The notes under the pieces were generated by a model. That model was not told the origin of the DNA. It ran no database searches and worked only from the letters and a program-made list of their open reading frames with translations. 64,000 bases of DNA from Symsagittifera roscoffensis (Eukaryota > Xenacoelomorpha > Acoela > Convolutidae). A program made the position numbers and the translations under genes. Position 1 is the stretch's first letter. Each line of letters starts with the position of its first letter. Of the stretch, positions 11,725 to 22,870 are shown in pieces. The stretch spans positions 34,200,369 to 34,264,368 of the forward strand of contig NC_087064.1 of assembly GCF_963678635.1 (NCBI RefSeq). Direction: 5' to 3'.

Positions 11725-11913
11725 CTAATTTTCACTTCTCATTGTTTCAGTATCTACTGCCCAATTCCTGGACCTGAACTTCATCATCTCTCCAGGCACA
11801 AGAAGAAAATACAACAAAGTTTACAAAAATGAGCAAACAAAAAATGTAACAATTGGTTTACCCTCTACAAACAGCTCCAAAATTTCTTTCAGATTGCCTT
11901 GAATTATTTCCAT
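11725..11913 (-). CDS. Possible two-exon micro-ORF, 38 codons, unrecognised
   Basis: On the minus strand an ATG at 11913 opens MEIIQGNLKEILELFVE. After a donor g|gtaaac at 11861 and an acceptor at 11790 the frame continues in phase to MMKFRSRNWAVDTETMRSEN and a TAG stop at 11725. The exons are 11913-11862 and 11789-11725, with a 72 bp intron. An AG (gcttag) lies three bases before the ATG. I do not recognise the protein. It could be a short coiled or helical peptide, the 3-prime end of a larger gene, or chance. The only support is phase agreement and the same donor sequence (gtaaac) used by the Vti1b gene. Confidence 0.2.
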
Positions 11914-12276
11914 AAACTAAGCCGCATTGTTATCCTCAAAAGATAGTAGAGGCGAGCTAATGATTAACTGCAATTGATTTCAGCAGAAGCTAAGAAACTC
12001 AATAACTTACAGCCCCAAAACAAGGTCGACTAAATTTCGACAGTCGACAAAACCCTACCTCTGATTTCACGGAAACTATTTTAAAGAAGCAACTTGGCTA
12101 ATTTTTCTAATTTCTGGATGTTATACATAGTGACATACTGAGGTTTTTTTAAAGCTTTTGTCGGGTGCTAAAAAACTCAACATTTATTAGCACCAAAACA
12201 AGGTCGGCGAAAGTTTAAGAAACAAGTGCACTTGGATTGTGGGTTGCAGTTGCAACACGTGTAGACTTCTATTTTA

Positions 12277-12905
12277 CACAGAGGCGACGCTGCGCTTGGC
12301 AAACACTTGCGAGAACACGACCAAAAAGCAGCTCAATCAAGTGAAATAAGAAAAGTAGAAATAAGCCTCGAATTATCAAAAAACTCGGCTACCTGAAGGA
12401 TTCGAAGCTGCGACCTACTGCAATCAAGGGATTTTGAGTCTCAAGCACTGTCCACTCAGCCACGCAAGCTTAACAACCGATAAACACAATTCACGGATAA
12501 AGCAGCTAGATATCCTAATAACTTGCCAATGCGATTCAGCAAAATTGGCTCCAAATACAAATAGACTCAATTTAGCATGTAATAATTGGGAATATAACAA
12601 ACTGAAAGCATCCACACTAACTTTGCATGCAACAAATTGCAAAGCATAAAGCCTCATTATGTATAAATTATGCATTTCAAAAAAAATTGCGAGATATATT
12701 GAGTTTAAAAATTTCTGATATCGAGTTTTCATTATTGTTAGGTTGTTTGAAACAAATCACTTTTTTCAGTTCATTTGATTAAATAAAAATGCATCAATTG
12801 TGTTAACTAATTACTATTCGAATGTCAAAGCACATACTATCAAAAAATCTGTAAGAGCCGCACTAATGGTTTCGACTTAGGTTGGAAAAAAAAGAAGGTT
12901 CTAGA
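12277..12905. repeat. tRNA-Leu-derived SINE, copy 1
   Basis: A 5-prime module cacagaggcgacgctgcgc...acacttgcgagaacacgacc precedes a tRNA-like block at 12391-12466 read on the minus strand. The block has a ttcgaatcc-like B box (here degraded to gcttcgaatcc's relative), a CAA anticodon loop (ctcaaaa) and a long variable arm as in tRNA-Leu. About 400 bp of shared 3-prime sequence follows, including aacaaactgaaagcatcc and tgtataaattatgcatttc. Copies 2 (28083) and 3 (31398) align over the whole length. It lies just downstream of the GTPBP6-like gene. Confidence 0.8.
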
Positions 12906-13047
12906 AGTTCAACTTCGACTTCCTAGTATTCTGTTCACTCCATAAACTGAATAGGTAACAAACATTTTTTTGACTAACAATAAATACCGCATACAATTTA
13001 ACTTGAAGTAAGCTTATGTCCTGAGGTAGCACATTGGGGTAACAGGT

Positions 13048-16000
13048 TCAAGGTCCAATATTTTCCCAGCTGAATACTTTTTCAGTCTCAATCTCTTTCA
13101 GCACAATTTGGCTGATTTCGTTTTCAGGAAACAAGGAAGCAAACTTTCTCAAAACGACGAAATTAACAAAAATCTTCAATCGAATCGAATCTTCGGCGAT
13201 AAAATCTTCATTCTCATTTGAAAAATGTTCTTCAATTATCTCTTCGGCAATACATGCATGTTCATTCAGATATTCGTACTCTCCATTACTGTAGTTGGGA
13301 ATCACTATTGTTTCTTCTCTGAGAAAACCAGTTGATAATAAACGAGAGAATATTGCTTCTTTGAGAGAGTTGACTCCTTTTAACTGGGTGGCTGAAGTCA
13401 CTACTCTACTCGATTGGTTGCCAGTTATGAGATCATCGGAGAGGCGACTTTCAAGTTCGCTATAACACAAACATTTGGAGCGGACTTTAAAATCCTCCTT
13501 AAATATCTGAAGATTTGGAAATTCAAATAAACAACAACATATCAGTCCTTCGCTCACTGAACTTTTTTCCGAAAGCAGCGTTCAAACCTTTTCAGTTACC
13601 CAGATGATTTTTCTCCTTGAAACTTGAGTCATCCTTGAAAATCATCTAATTTTCCATAATTTTTTTACTTTGGACCAAAAAATGATCTTATAACACGCAA
13701 TTTTTCCCATCAAACTTAGCAACATGTTGGCCTCAATAAGCTCAAACACCACAGAAGAGAGGTTCTACTGAGTTTCACTTACGTTTCAGTTAACTTATCT
13801 GACTTGTTGAACACATGAATGACTGCTTGTTTGTCTAAAACTACACTTTCTCCGTCCAACGAAGGTTTTACCCACGAGTGATCTCCAGTACACAAATCTT
13901 TTGCCGTTTTATTCGTCATCTCGTCTACAGTTCTGTTGACAACATCTACTTGTCGTTTCCAGTCACGATGACTGATGTCAGTGACGTGGACTACTAGTTG
14001 ACCAGCTGATATTTCTTCAAAAGAGGCTGTGAATGCATCCACAAGTGAGTAAGGCATTTCGGATATAAAGCCGACTGTATCGTTGTAAATGCAGGAAACG
14101 CCACGTTGTAATTGACCAAAATGGGATGAGGCTTCTGCAAAACAGAAAACTATACGACGAGTGGGCTCTTTTCCAATTTTATTTTTTCATAGTTGTTTTA
14201 CGCGTTTTTATATCTTAATACTTGATGTTACGATAAAAGATATAAAGAACAAAAATGTTCACAATAATCAATTTTCTCATCATACAAAATTTCATTACGT
14301 TATGACAACACTAAATTAGTTTTTTTTAAACTCAAAGGTGGGGAGGATCGATTAGTCGAAGGAACCTGTTAATAGAAAAAACCGATCTTTGAAAAGTTCC
14401 TTCGACCCCCTCACCACACAACGGTTCCCCTTGTTACTATTTTAAGACATCCATTTTCAGCCGACCAACAATATTTTTCTACAGGCGACCATATATACAA
14501 ATTTTGATGGGGGAGCGCGCCGAAAAGAACACATTTTTTTGTAATAACCTTCCAACCAACCTCCCCCCACCCCTCCTGGAAATAAATCCTAGATCTTCCC
14601 TAGTTGTCATCACATTGTCAATGGTGCCAAAACTTGGGCGGTGGAGGCATCTCACCTACCCAAATAGCTCGTCAATAGCTTACACTTTTATAGCCCAGAA
14701 CCGCTAACACGAATGAGTCACACGATCCATTACCTGTTGTAGCGAATAATTTGTTCTGGGGGGTTAATTTATCGGTCTGAGTTAGAGCCTTGATTAACGT
14801 AGTCTTTCCGCAGTTGGTGTAGCCTATGACTGAAATCAAGGGAACGTGTGACTCCAATTTTCGCTTCCGCAGTCTTGATCTGTTCTTGTTCGCCATCTCA
14901 AGACCATCCTTGACCTTTAACAGGTAAGTGATTAAAGAAATTAGCACTCAGACCGACTGAGACTTAGATACCTTAAAAAACTGAAAAAAAGAAAACGTAC
15001 ATAAGTTAGAATTTGTGGATCATAGTACGAAAACAACATCTGAGTGGGACAAACCAAACAGTGACTCTGCATGAAAATATCATTATGTTACATGAAAATC
15101 CAAATGACGTTGGCTATTCTTTTCTTACTTTAGCTTCTAGCGCCTGTACTGTCAGTCTTCTTGCTTCTTTGGATGTGACTGCACCTTTAGCGCGTTTTGT
15201 TCCTGCAACTAGGGATCCTGCGCTAGAGGACGAAAGAACCTTCTCGGTCAAGTACCACGGTAGACAATTACTCTCCACTCTATGTTTGAGGAGTGAGACC
15301 ATTAGACGGGCAACTTGTAGTTTCGCTTCTTTTGAGGAAGCGTGTAGACGGAATATTGTGAGGACGAGGAGGTAGCGGTCGATAACAAAACGGCGCCATA
15401 GTTTCGATAGATTGGCGAATTGGATACCTGAAATAAAAATAACATTAAAATTGCCTCAAAACTGTTTCTCATTGTCTCTTGTTAGTAGTGGAGCATTTTA
15501 ACAGTTTTCACCAGAAAATGAACTATATCTAAATCAGCAGCGGATTTAGGGGCGGGCGGGAGATGACCCCCCATCAGGGATTAGACCCCCTGCCGACCCA
15601 AAGGGTCTCCCCTTTGGTACTTTTTAAGAAATACATTTTTTGCCGCCCGACCATAAAATTTTTCTAAAGGCGCCTTGGGCGCCAATATATACTAACTTTG
15701 AGGGGGAGCGCGCGCCAAAAAATCGCGATTTTTTTTGTCAAAATTTTTCAATAAGTGCCTAAGAACGGCTTTTTGACCTGTTTTTTTCAAAAATTTGCCT
15801 GCGGCGCAGAAAATTTGGCCAAAACAGGGACCTTTTAGTGCTTTAGAAGAGCTCGGAATATCAATTTGGTCGAGCTAAAAAAAAAAGGTCGTCAAAATTT
15901 TCGAAATTTTTTTGAAAATCCGCCCCCTCGAAAAAATCCTAGATCGGCCCCTGCTGACCGACCCTAAAATTTTTTCTGAAGGCGCCTTTGGCGCAAATAT

Positions 16001-17410
16001 GTACTCAGTTTGAGGGGGGAGCTCGTGCCAAAAAAAACGCAATTGTTTGTGGTCAAAATTTTCCAGGTTGGTCAAAATTTTCCAGGTTGGTCAAAATTTT
16101 CCTTTTTGGCCTGTTTTTTCAAAAAATTGTCTCACCGCCGAAAATTTGGTTGAAATAGGGTTTTATAGTGATTTGATTTGGGAAAGATCAGAAAACCGAT
16201 TTGGATAGGACTTGAAAAAAGTTGATCAAATTTTTGAAATTTTTATGCACATCCGCCCCCACCCTTGAGAAAATCCTAGATCAACCCCTGAGCGAAATTA
16301 TTAACTCTTGTTTCAAAAGTTAATCGACAAAACATTCAACTTTATTGCATTTTCATCCTGTCAGACGCGTGAACGGTTTCATTTGGTAGCAATTCCCTAT
16401 TGGTTACTATTTTAGGACATTCAATATTGCCGCTATTTGGTCGATTGAATTAAGGGGGAGCGGGCGCCGAAAAAACGCATTTTTTTTGGCCAAAATTTTT
16501 ATAGAAGTGCCCAAAACGGCCTTTTTGACCCATTTTTTTACGCGCTGACATGTTCTCAAAAAAGGGTCTTCATAATATTCTGGGAACGCTTGGAAAATCA
16601 ATTTGGTTGACCTAAAAAAAGTCGAGTTTTCGAAAACTTTTCGAAAATCCCCTGCGCGAAATACTAGATCCGCCACTGGTTTCATTAACTTGACATCACA
16701 ATTCAACTTACTGCACTGCCAAACGAGCGGTCTCGAATTCAAAACTCACTATTTTTTTCACTCACTTGTAATTTGGGGAGTGTTTATGAATATCACGTCT
16801 ATTCTGTTCTTAGATAAGAACTGGGATATGTCTGCCATTTTCTGGGGTCCAAAAAGGAAGTTAGGGTTGAAGTGTGACTTATTGACATAATAAGATAGGG
16901 ATGAATGCAAACTCCAGTTAGGTACTGACTGGACCAATGCTTTCGCTTCCGAAAGACGGAGAGCTTCGTCGTACTCCTGAACAAAACTGATGACTGAATT
17001 GAGCTTTTAAGTGCAATTATTATTTAATCAATGGACCGAATGGCCCGCAATGAAAAACGCCTTTTTTGCCTAAATAATGACAACACCCTTGACTTGAAAA
17101 CTTCTCCCGTGAAGCAGCGACCTACCATTGAATCTCGCTCCTCTGTAGTGGCTGTTTTCCGAATGGGATGCAACAAGTGAATCAAGAGCACTTTTTGACT
17201 AAGTTTGGGATCCCAAGGAGCTCCAATCATTTCGAGCACACCTGGGTCAATCAGATCGTCGACTTCGTCTGAATTTGCTCTGCTACTCAGGTGACGCTTA
17301 TTTTGAAGGGTTAACAATTGTTTGACATGTGGCGACTTTTTGCCATACTGACAATCTGGGAAAATGTAATTGTTGACTGAAGCATAAGTACAAAAGCAAC
17401 TCCTTTCCGC
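13048..17410 (-). CDS. GTPBP6: HflX/GTPBP6-family GTP-binding protein, 6 exons recognised, first exon missing
   Basis: Minus-strand exons are 17410-17126, 16976-16766, 15427-15129, 14914-14734, 14134-13783 and 13459-13048 (TGA stop), together 579 codons. Phases agree at every GT-AG junction. The family consists of ribosome-associated GTPases, in animals a mitochondrial ribosome factor. The N-terminal HflX domain is spread over the first three exons (NWSLHSSLSYYVNKSHFNP; FVIDRYLLVLTIFRLHASSK). The G domain shows G1 GYTNCGKTT, a G2 region LFATT, G3 DTVG and G4 NKSD. VVTSATQLKGVNSLKEAI is the G5 region. The C-terminal domain ends FASLFPENE. The 17410 exon is preceded by an acceptor (cctattttag) and has no ATG at its start, so at least one upstream exon, probably with the targeting peptide, was not found in 17411-17802. 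The 1.3 kb and 0.6 kb introns hold GC-rich repeats. Confidence 0.92.
14330..14700. repeat. Intronic GC-rich repeat (gggggagcgcgcc family)
   Basis: Inside the GTPBP6 intron. It shares the phrases ccgacca..atttttcta..aggcg, gggggagcgcgcc and ccccctc..ccc with the copies at 15535-16300 and 16430-16690 in another intron of the same gene. Non-coding. The run of short inverted GC-rich blocks suggests an old mobile element, but its ends cannot be defined. Confidence 0.5.
15535..16690. repeat. Cluster of three GC-rich repeat copies in the GTPBP6 intron
   Basis: Three diverged copies (about 15535-15955, 15955-16290 and 16430-16690) share rcccctga..aaatcctagatc, ctaaaggcgccttgggcgcc (an inverted GC block) and tttgagggggagcgcgcgcc followed by aaaaaa and cgcaattt. 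Their consecutive arrangement looks like local duplication. They expand this intron to 1,338 bp. No coding potential is recognised. Confidence 0.6.
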
Positions 17411-17802
17411 CTAAAATAGGAAAAGATATCTAGTTGATAACTATATTAATACATGTCACCAGTAAAAAGAAACTGGCATTTTTCCTGTTTAGAAGAGATT
17501 TCCTGATTAGAACATAACCAAACGATATCTTTTGAAATAATAGTGTCTGCCATGCAGAGATGGATTTAACGCCACAGGATACGCAAATGAGTCTTGTTAA
17601 TTTAGCTTAAATCTTTGCCAACTAAGACAAAACTTACCAAAAAAAATCAGTTACACGTCTCTACAAAACCCAACAATTTCTTTCCACATTTCTAACGTTT
17701 GACATTTTCTATGTTGAATTTAATGGTGAATAGATTGTAAAACCTTTTGGGTGAATGCGACAAACATTCTGCTGCAAGAGATTCGTAACCTCATGACTGG
17801 GT

Positions 17803-18022
17803 TCACTTCTGTTGTGCAGATTGTTCTATGGTTGCTGTCTTCTTTTGTAATTCCTGAATCTTTTTCTCCGAGTAAACTTGCATCTCTTTCGTAAACTCAC
17901 TCATCAGCCGGTGGTTCACATTTCTAAAAAGCAAATTGAGCTGACAAATCAAATCTAAACCACACAGTTTCAATACAAAAACTTACAAAGTAATCACATT
18001 TAGCTTCAAATTCTGTGTTCAT
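17803..18022 (-). CDS. Small two-exon protein, 57 aa, coiled-coil-like, unrecognised
   Basis: Exons 18022-17987 and 17940-17803 are joined by a 46 bp intron (gtaagt...ttgtcag) in phase 0. The ATG sits in a good context (cttggcaccatg). The predicted protein starts MNTEFEAKCDYFLNLLFR, continues NVNHRLMSEFTKEMQVYSEK and ends KKIQELQKKTATIEQSAQQK with TGA. It is rich in K, E and Q with a helical, coiled-coil-like second half and no signal peptide or membrane segment. An AG (ttgccag) lies 30 nt before the ATG. The frame is open back to that AG, so this may instead be the 3-prime end of a longer gene. The first recognised GTPBP6 exon begins 392 nt downstream on the same strand. I cannot assign a family. 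Confidence 0.5.
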
Positions 18023-18074
18023 GGTGCCAAGATATGGGGCACCAAAGGATGGCTGGCAATATAATATTTCATAC

Positions 18075-18900
18075 ATTAAGGCGAAGCTAAGCTTCGCACC
18101 ACTTGCGATACAACAACTATAAAGTACAACAGTATGATAATGAAGAAGTAGCAAAGATGACTTCGAGCGAAGAAAAAATTGAAAAAGGAACAAGAAAACA
18201 AAAATTTTAAAATAAAAAAAGAAGTTTTTACATAATTAATTTTATTTAACTTTTTCTTAGAAATCCTCATGGGGTTATTTTGGAGCTTTCGAAACTTGCG
18301 ATAAAACATAAACATAGCACAACTAACAAGCGCATAGAAATCGAGACGGAAGCCACAAAGTTTTTAAAAAAATGTGAGTATTGAGGAAAGATAGATCAAA
18401 CTGTTCATTTCTTGATATCAATTTTTCCGGAACAAAAACTTTTCTTTCGAACAATGACATGCCAAATAAAACAATTTAGCGTTAAGTTTTTATCGAACGA
18501 AGCTTCAGTGGAGGCAACAAGCCAACAATGCTAATTGCGAGAAAAATAATAATATAGTAATAATTCCGTGCTCATTAGTCGACAAAACAAAACTTTCCGA
18601 CCATTTTAAATCAAACTTAAAAAATTCAGCAAAAAATGTAACTCAATTACTTACTGAAAGCCAGAAGAAGACTGAATCTTCAAAAAAAGTATATGCAACG
18701 GGAACTAAGCCGAAAAAAAATAAGAGACGGACGATAGTGCAAAAAAAAAACAGAAAATGAAAAAAAAAATAGAACCCTCGGTCGGATTCGAACCACTAGC
18801 CCAAACTTTTGTCGTTACAAGCATATAAGTTACCTCTAAAACAGATGCACTGGATAATTGATTGAAATTCACTTTATTTTAATAAACGAACTAAAATGCC
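18075..18900. repeat. Composite SINE with tRNA-like core
   Basis: The head aaggcgaagctaagcttcgc with caccacttgcgatacaaca is at 18078-18120. A tRNA-like core on the minus strand lies at 18775-18850, marked by ctcggtcggattcgaaccac (a B box in reverse) and a distal gttacctct..aaacagatgc block. The interior is AT-rich and contains the phrase ccgacaaaac seen in sister copies. It separates the 57-aa gene from TIMM10B. Confidence 0.5.
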
Positions 18901-19355
18901 GAAAATTGATTTTGGTAAGTTTAGAATAGATTCTAAAATTAAATAACAGAGGGCTGATTTATAATTTTCAAAGAATTCTCGCCAGATTTCAATCATTAAA
19001 AAACCAACAAAAATCAATAGAATAACAAGGATAGCCGGTCACTGTGCAAGTAGCACAGAATGTTCTGACCAGTCTTACAAAATTACAACAAAATTTTTTT
19101 TCAAATTAGTGTCGTTTTTTCGGCTTGGTTTGATAAAAGAATCAGAGCGAAAAAGTAGAGCTTAGGCATTTTCGTCAGACATGTAAAATATGCAAATTGG
19201 AAAACAATTTTTAAGACAAATAACTAGAAAACCAAAAAATTTAAGACAATTTTTCAAAATTTTTGATGCCTAAGTTCAAGCTAAAAACTCCAAAAACTAA
19301 TTTCATTAGAGTAAAACTAAATTTTAAAGACTTAAATCAAGCATAATTAAGCTAA

Positions 19356-20165
19356 TGTTTTTCTCGACACCTGGAAAACTTTGAATTCTTTGATGTCGTT
19401 CGAATCACGACCGAAAGGTGTAATATGACATACCACTCAACCTAGTCCCATGAATACTTGTGGTAAATGATTTTGCGTGGAAAACTGCTCGCTAGCTTTA
19501 TTCGCTCGAATTAAGACAAAAAATCAAAAACTTCAAACCAGTTTTTCTCAACACTGTGAAAACTTTTGAGAAACTTTTTAAATGTAGTTTGAATCACCAC
19601 TGTAAAGGCTTTAATATGATATATCAATCAATCCAGTCCAATCATTATTTGTGGTACCTGATTTTGCGTGGAAAACAAAGAGAAAAAACTGAAACACACC
19701 CGAATACAAAATTCCTCTCTATTTTCAATGGTCGGAACAACAAGGACAGCCAGTTGCTGGGCAAGTAGCATAGCAAGCAGAACAGAATGGCAAGTAGCAC
19801 AGAAACTTTTTTTAGAGTTTTTTAGAGAGAGAAGCGCTAAAGCAATCTTCCAAAACTAGTTGTTTTTCTTAAATTAGGTAATTTTTAGTCTATTTTGCTT
19901 AACTTCATTCATAACGAAAATTACTCGATCGCTTTACTCGCTCGAAAGTCCATGAACAATCAAAAATTTCAAACTGGTTCTCGATACTGGAAAAAAATTA
20001 TGTCGTTCGACTTACGACTGAAAGAGCTTCAATTTGATATATCATTCAACCCTGTCCGATGATTATTCGTGATGCCTGATTTTGCGTGGAAAACAAAAAA
20101 GAAAAAACTAAAACACCCTCGAATAAAAATTTCCTCCCACCTTCCAATGTTCGGAACAAAAACTT
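19356..20165. repeat. Three copies of a dispersed repeat (ttgcgtggaaaac family)
   Basis: Copies near 19356-19510, 19545-19765 and 19985-20165 share, in order, tttttctcgacac.tgg, a gatgtcgttcgaatcacgac phrase, aatatgatatatcactcaac, ccagtccgatgattatttgt, gatttgcg-like tgattttgcgtggaaaac and, in two of them, ttcctc..attttcaatg followed by gtcggaacaa. A fourth copy is at 23868-24090. No shared reading frame. The ttcgaatcac element resembles a tRNA B box, so a worn tRNA-derived origin is possible. Confidence 0.65.
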
Positions 20166-20274
20166 CAGGAAAATACGCCGACAGATTTAAACCGACCGAC
20201 CTGTGCCGAAATCTACCATAATGTTCGAAAATATACTGATGGCCATTTGAGCATTCTGTGAAAGTTAATTGCGA

Positions 20275-20330
20275 TTAAAAAAAGCCTAGTACCCAATTGC
20301 AAATACCCTCCTTTATCGCAAGGGTCAATG
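20275..20330. repeat. Isolated SINE tail with terminal hairpin
   Basis: Only the tail module is present: aaaaagcctagtacccaatt and then taccctcctttatcgcaagg, matching the ends of the composites at 5394-5456 and 38095-38150. It lies just 3-prime of the TIMM10B exon on the gene's strand. Confidence 0.5.
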
Positions 20331-20569
20331 GGATTGGATTCTTTTGGTACGTCTTTTTGTTTCTAGGAAGCCCATATAGGGTTGGTTACTTCACATGAAG
20401 AATAAAAGTTTATTTACTCGATCGCAGCGAAACACGCAAGACATATAGCAAAAAAAGCTTAGCTACCAAAAAACGATTGATTAGCGGGTGTGAATGTTAC
20501 TCGGCTCCGAATGTTTCCAAAATGCAATCTATGCCACAAGGATGGCTCACTAATGTTTACAATACTTAC

Positions 20570-20742
20570 GACAACTTTGCAGCACATCTGTCCAGACATC
20601 TGTTTTCACTCTGGGCCAATCTGTTACTGCCCACAGAGTGGACACAGCTATCGAAGCAGAACTGGGTCATGGAGTTGTAGAGCTGGAGGAACTCGCGCAT
20701 ATTCTGCTGCTCCATCGCAGCCGTCACTCGCCTGCTGTTCAT
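20570..20742 (-). CDS. TIMM10B: Small Tim chaperone TIMM10B (Tim9b), conserved exon, 3-prime end not found
   Basis: This exon encodes the core of a small Tim protein, a chaperone of the mitochondrial intermembrane space that works with TIM22 to insert carrier proteins. The ATG at 20742 opens MNSRRVTAAMEQQNMREFLQ. A second possible start is the ATG at 20715 (MEQQNMREF), which aligns with the usual family N terminus. The twin CX3C motif is complete: C29FDSC33 and C49LDRC53, 15 residues apart. LQLYNSMTQFCFDSC and CAAKL are typical of the Tim9b/Tim10b branch. The exon ends at a strong donor (ttgtc|gtaagt, phase 2). If unspliced it would stop two codons later, at 58 aa, against about 100 aa for the family, so a downstream exon is expected, but no convincing one was seen. 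Small Tims lack a cleaved presequence, consistent with the N terminus here. Confidence 0.85.
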
Positions 20743-20749
20743 CTCACAT

Positions 20750-22469
20750 CTCGAAACCAATCCAAAAACTATTACAACGGTACACTGTTGCAGAAAAGTT
20801 ATCTCCAAAAAATGTAATCAATGATCTACAAGTAGTGAATTGCGATGCATTTAAAACATCAATGCATTGAACTCATTCGAAGAGAACTCAATAACAATGA
20901 GCCGGATGAGAACTTTATTTTTGATCAATAAGATTGCAGGTTTTTCTGAATAAGTTTGGGTGCTTAAAAAGTGTGTTTACTGAATTCTGTTTCCTCTAAG
21001 TCTTTTAGAAAACTTCAGAATTTTTTGAAAGCTCTTTCTTGATCTTTCAGAAATTATGTTGCATTAGAAGTGCATTTTAATGTCATGCAGACAAAAAATC
21101 TTAATTTAACTTCTTGGGAATAAACTGCGAAATTAGCCTAATTAAATTTCAAATAAAATTAATAAAAACCAAGACAACGGGACAAAAAAGTATTTTCACT
21201 CGCTTGGATATCTTCAAACATCTCTCGTTAAAACTTTTTCGCACTTCAGACAAGAATTACTAGCTTATTTAGAACTAAACAAATAAGAGAAAAAAATTGT
21301 TCTGACCATCGAAAGAGAGGACCTTTGGATTCATTCGTTTTTTTTTTCAACCAAAATTTGTGGCAAAAACAAACAAATGTCAGATGAAACGTCGACTCAT
21401 GTAGCGCATTGAGGCCCTTTCAGTCAGAATTCCAGCTACCATAATAAATTCCGAAAAGCTTCATAGGCGTCGCGGAAAAATAGTTTGAACATCTTTCAAT
21501 TTCAGATACACTCAAAAAGCAAAGACTAGGTGATAAATCGAACCTCTCAATGCGACAAATATGACAAAAACAAGGCTGGAACTAGCCTATATAAGCAAAA
21601 ACAGCAAAATAAAGAGCTCGAAATGAAAGAAAAAAAAATTCAAAACTTCAATATCTCATGGTTATTACGAAGAGTTCACCAAAAATGTCACTGACTACAA
21701 ACAGCTGAAAATATTCTGATACATGCTTTCATAATAAAAACAGGGAAATATTGAATGCGCTTTCGTTATTTTGAAAATGACGCAGTTTTTGAACAAAACA
21801 TATGCAGGGAAATTTTCGAGCAGCATTGGAAAACACCGGACTCACAATTAAATAACTTCCAAACTTAGAGACGATCGCAGCATTCAAGTTGCGCTTACTC
21901 GTTGAGCATCATAAATTAGTGTATAAAATTGCGCATAATTTTAACCAGAAAAGGGAAAAATTGTCAATTTTAAACACGTTTAACACAGTGTTTAAAACAC
22001 TAAATAAATTGTTGTTTAAACAACTCTGATTGTCAGATTTTCTTGTGCTTTGACTAACTGAACTGTATTCGTAGAAAAATCTCCTCGATGGTTTTCGTGA
22101 ACAAAGTATTGAACGACGCGAATGTCAGGAAATGCCGGGAAACGGTAGATCCTACTGAAAGTGAAATGAACAGAGCACTCAACTGGAAAAAGTACGGCGC
22201 ACAGACTGCATATAATTTCATTGTTTTTTTTTGTTTGAAAAATGTTTCAAACGTTTTTTTTGCAACCCTGATTTTCATACCTCCAAACTTAAAAAGATAG
22301 TCAGCAGATGGTTGAAAAAGTGTATACAAACTCAAAGACACCTAAAAAAAAGTTGATTGAAAATTCTTGAGCACCTTAAAATAATCACAAGTTAAATATC
22401 TTTTCTTGTTTGAGCTTAGCGGGTCGACAAATCAAAAGGGTTAAAATATCCCTCAAAACACCAATAGTT
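20750..22469. other. AT-rich non-coding stretch
   Basis: I see no conserved exon, tRNA-like block or repeat module here. Short open frames on both strands (for example near 22054-22341) have low-complexity composition and no family signal. Confidence 0.5.
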
Positions 22470-22870
22470 GTGATCAGTGTATTTACGTATAATGAAAAAT
22501 CGTATAACTTATATTCGTATAATCCGACTATCGTATAAAGTATAATCGCATATTTTGGCTTTCGTATAAAAAACGTATAATCGTATAACTTGAGATCAAA
22601 ATCCTTGCTCAATTATAGCAACAAGGCTTTTCAGATTTTTTTGATGCTCGATTATAATTTTTGCCCGAAAATCTCTGATTGTTCTCAGAAAATTTATTTA
22701 TGTTGGAGTTGAGCTGCCCCTAATATCGATCATCTTGCAGTACTCAATGAAAAAATCTTTGTCTCACAAAAAAGAGTAGCCAATAATCGGTTTCCTATAT
22801 TCGTATAAATCTGATCTCTCGTATTATTGTATAATGTTATATCGTTCAAGGGTTTTTCGTATATCGTATA
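22470..22870. repeat. Scattered CGTATAA/TTATACG motif cluster
   Basis: The 6-7 mer cgtata(a) and close variants occur more than ten times in two bursts, 22484-22592 and 22800-22870, at irregular 10-25 bp spacing. Examples are cgtataatgaaaaatcgtat, attcgtataatccg, tatcgtataaagtataatcg and gtataaaaaacgtataatcg. The segment between them has none. The spacing is too irregular for a simple tandem repeat. Confidence 0.6.

Noticed and set aside
22054-22341. 95-codon minus-strand frame with hydrophobic stretches
   Set aside because: AT-driven composition, an overlapping frame on the other strand, and no conserved motif or splice signals.
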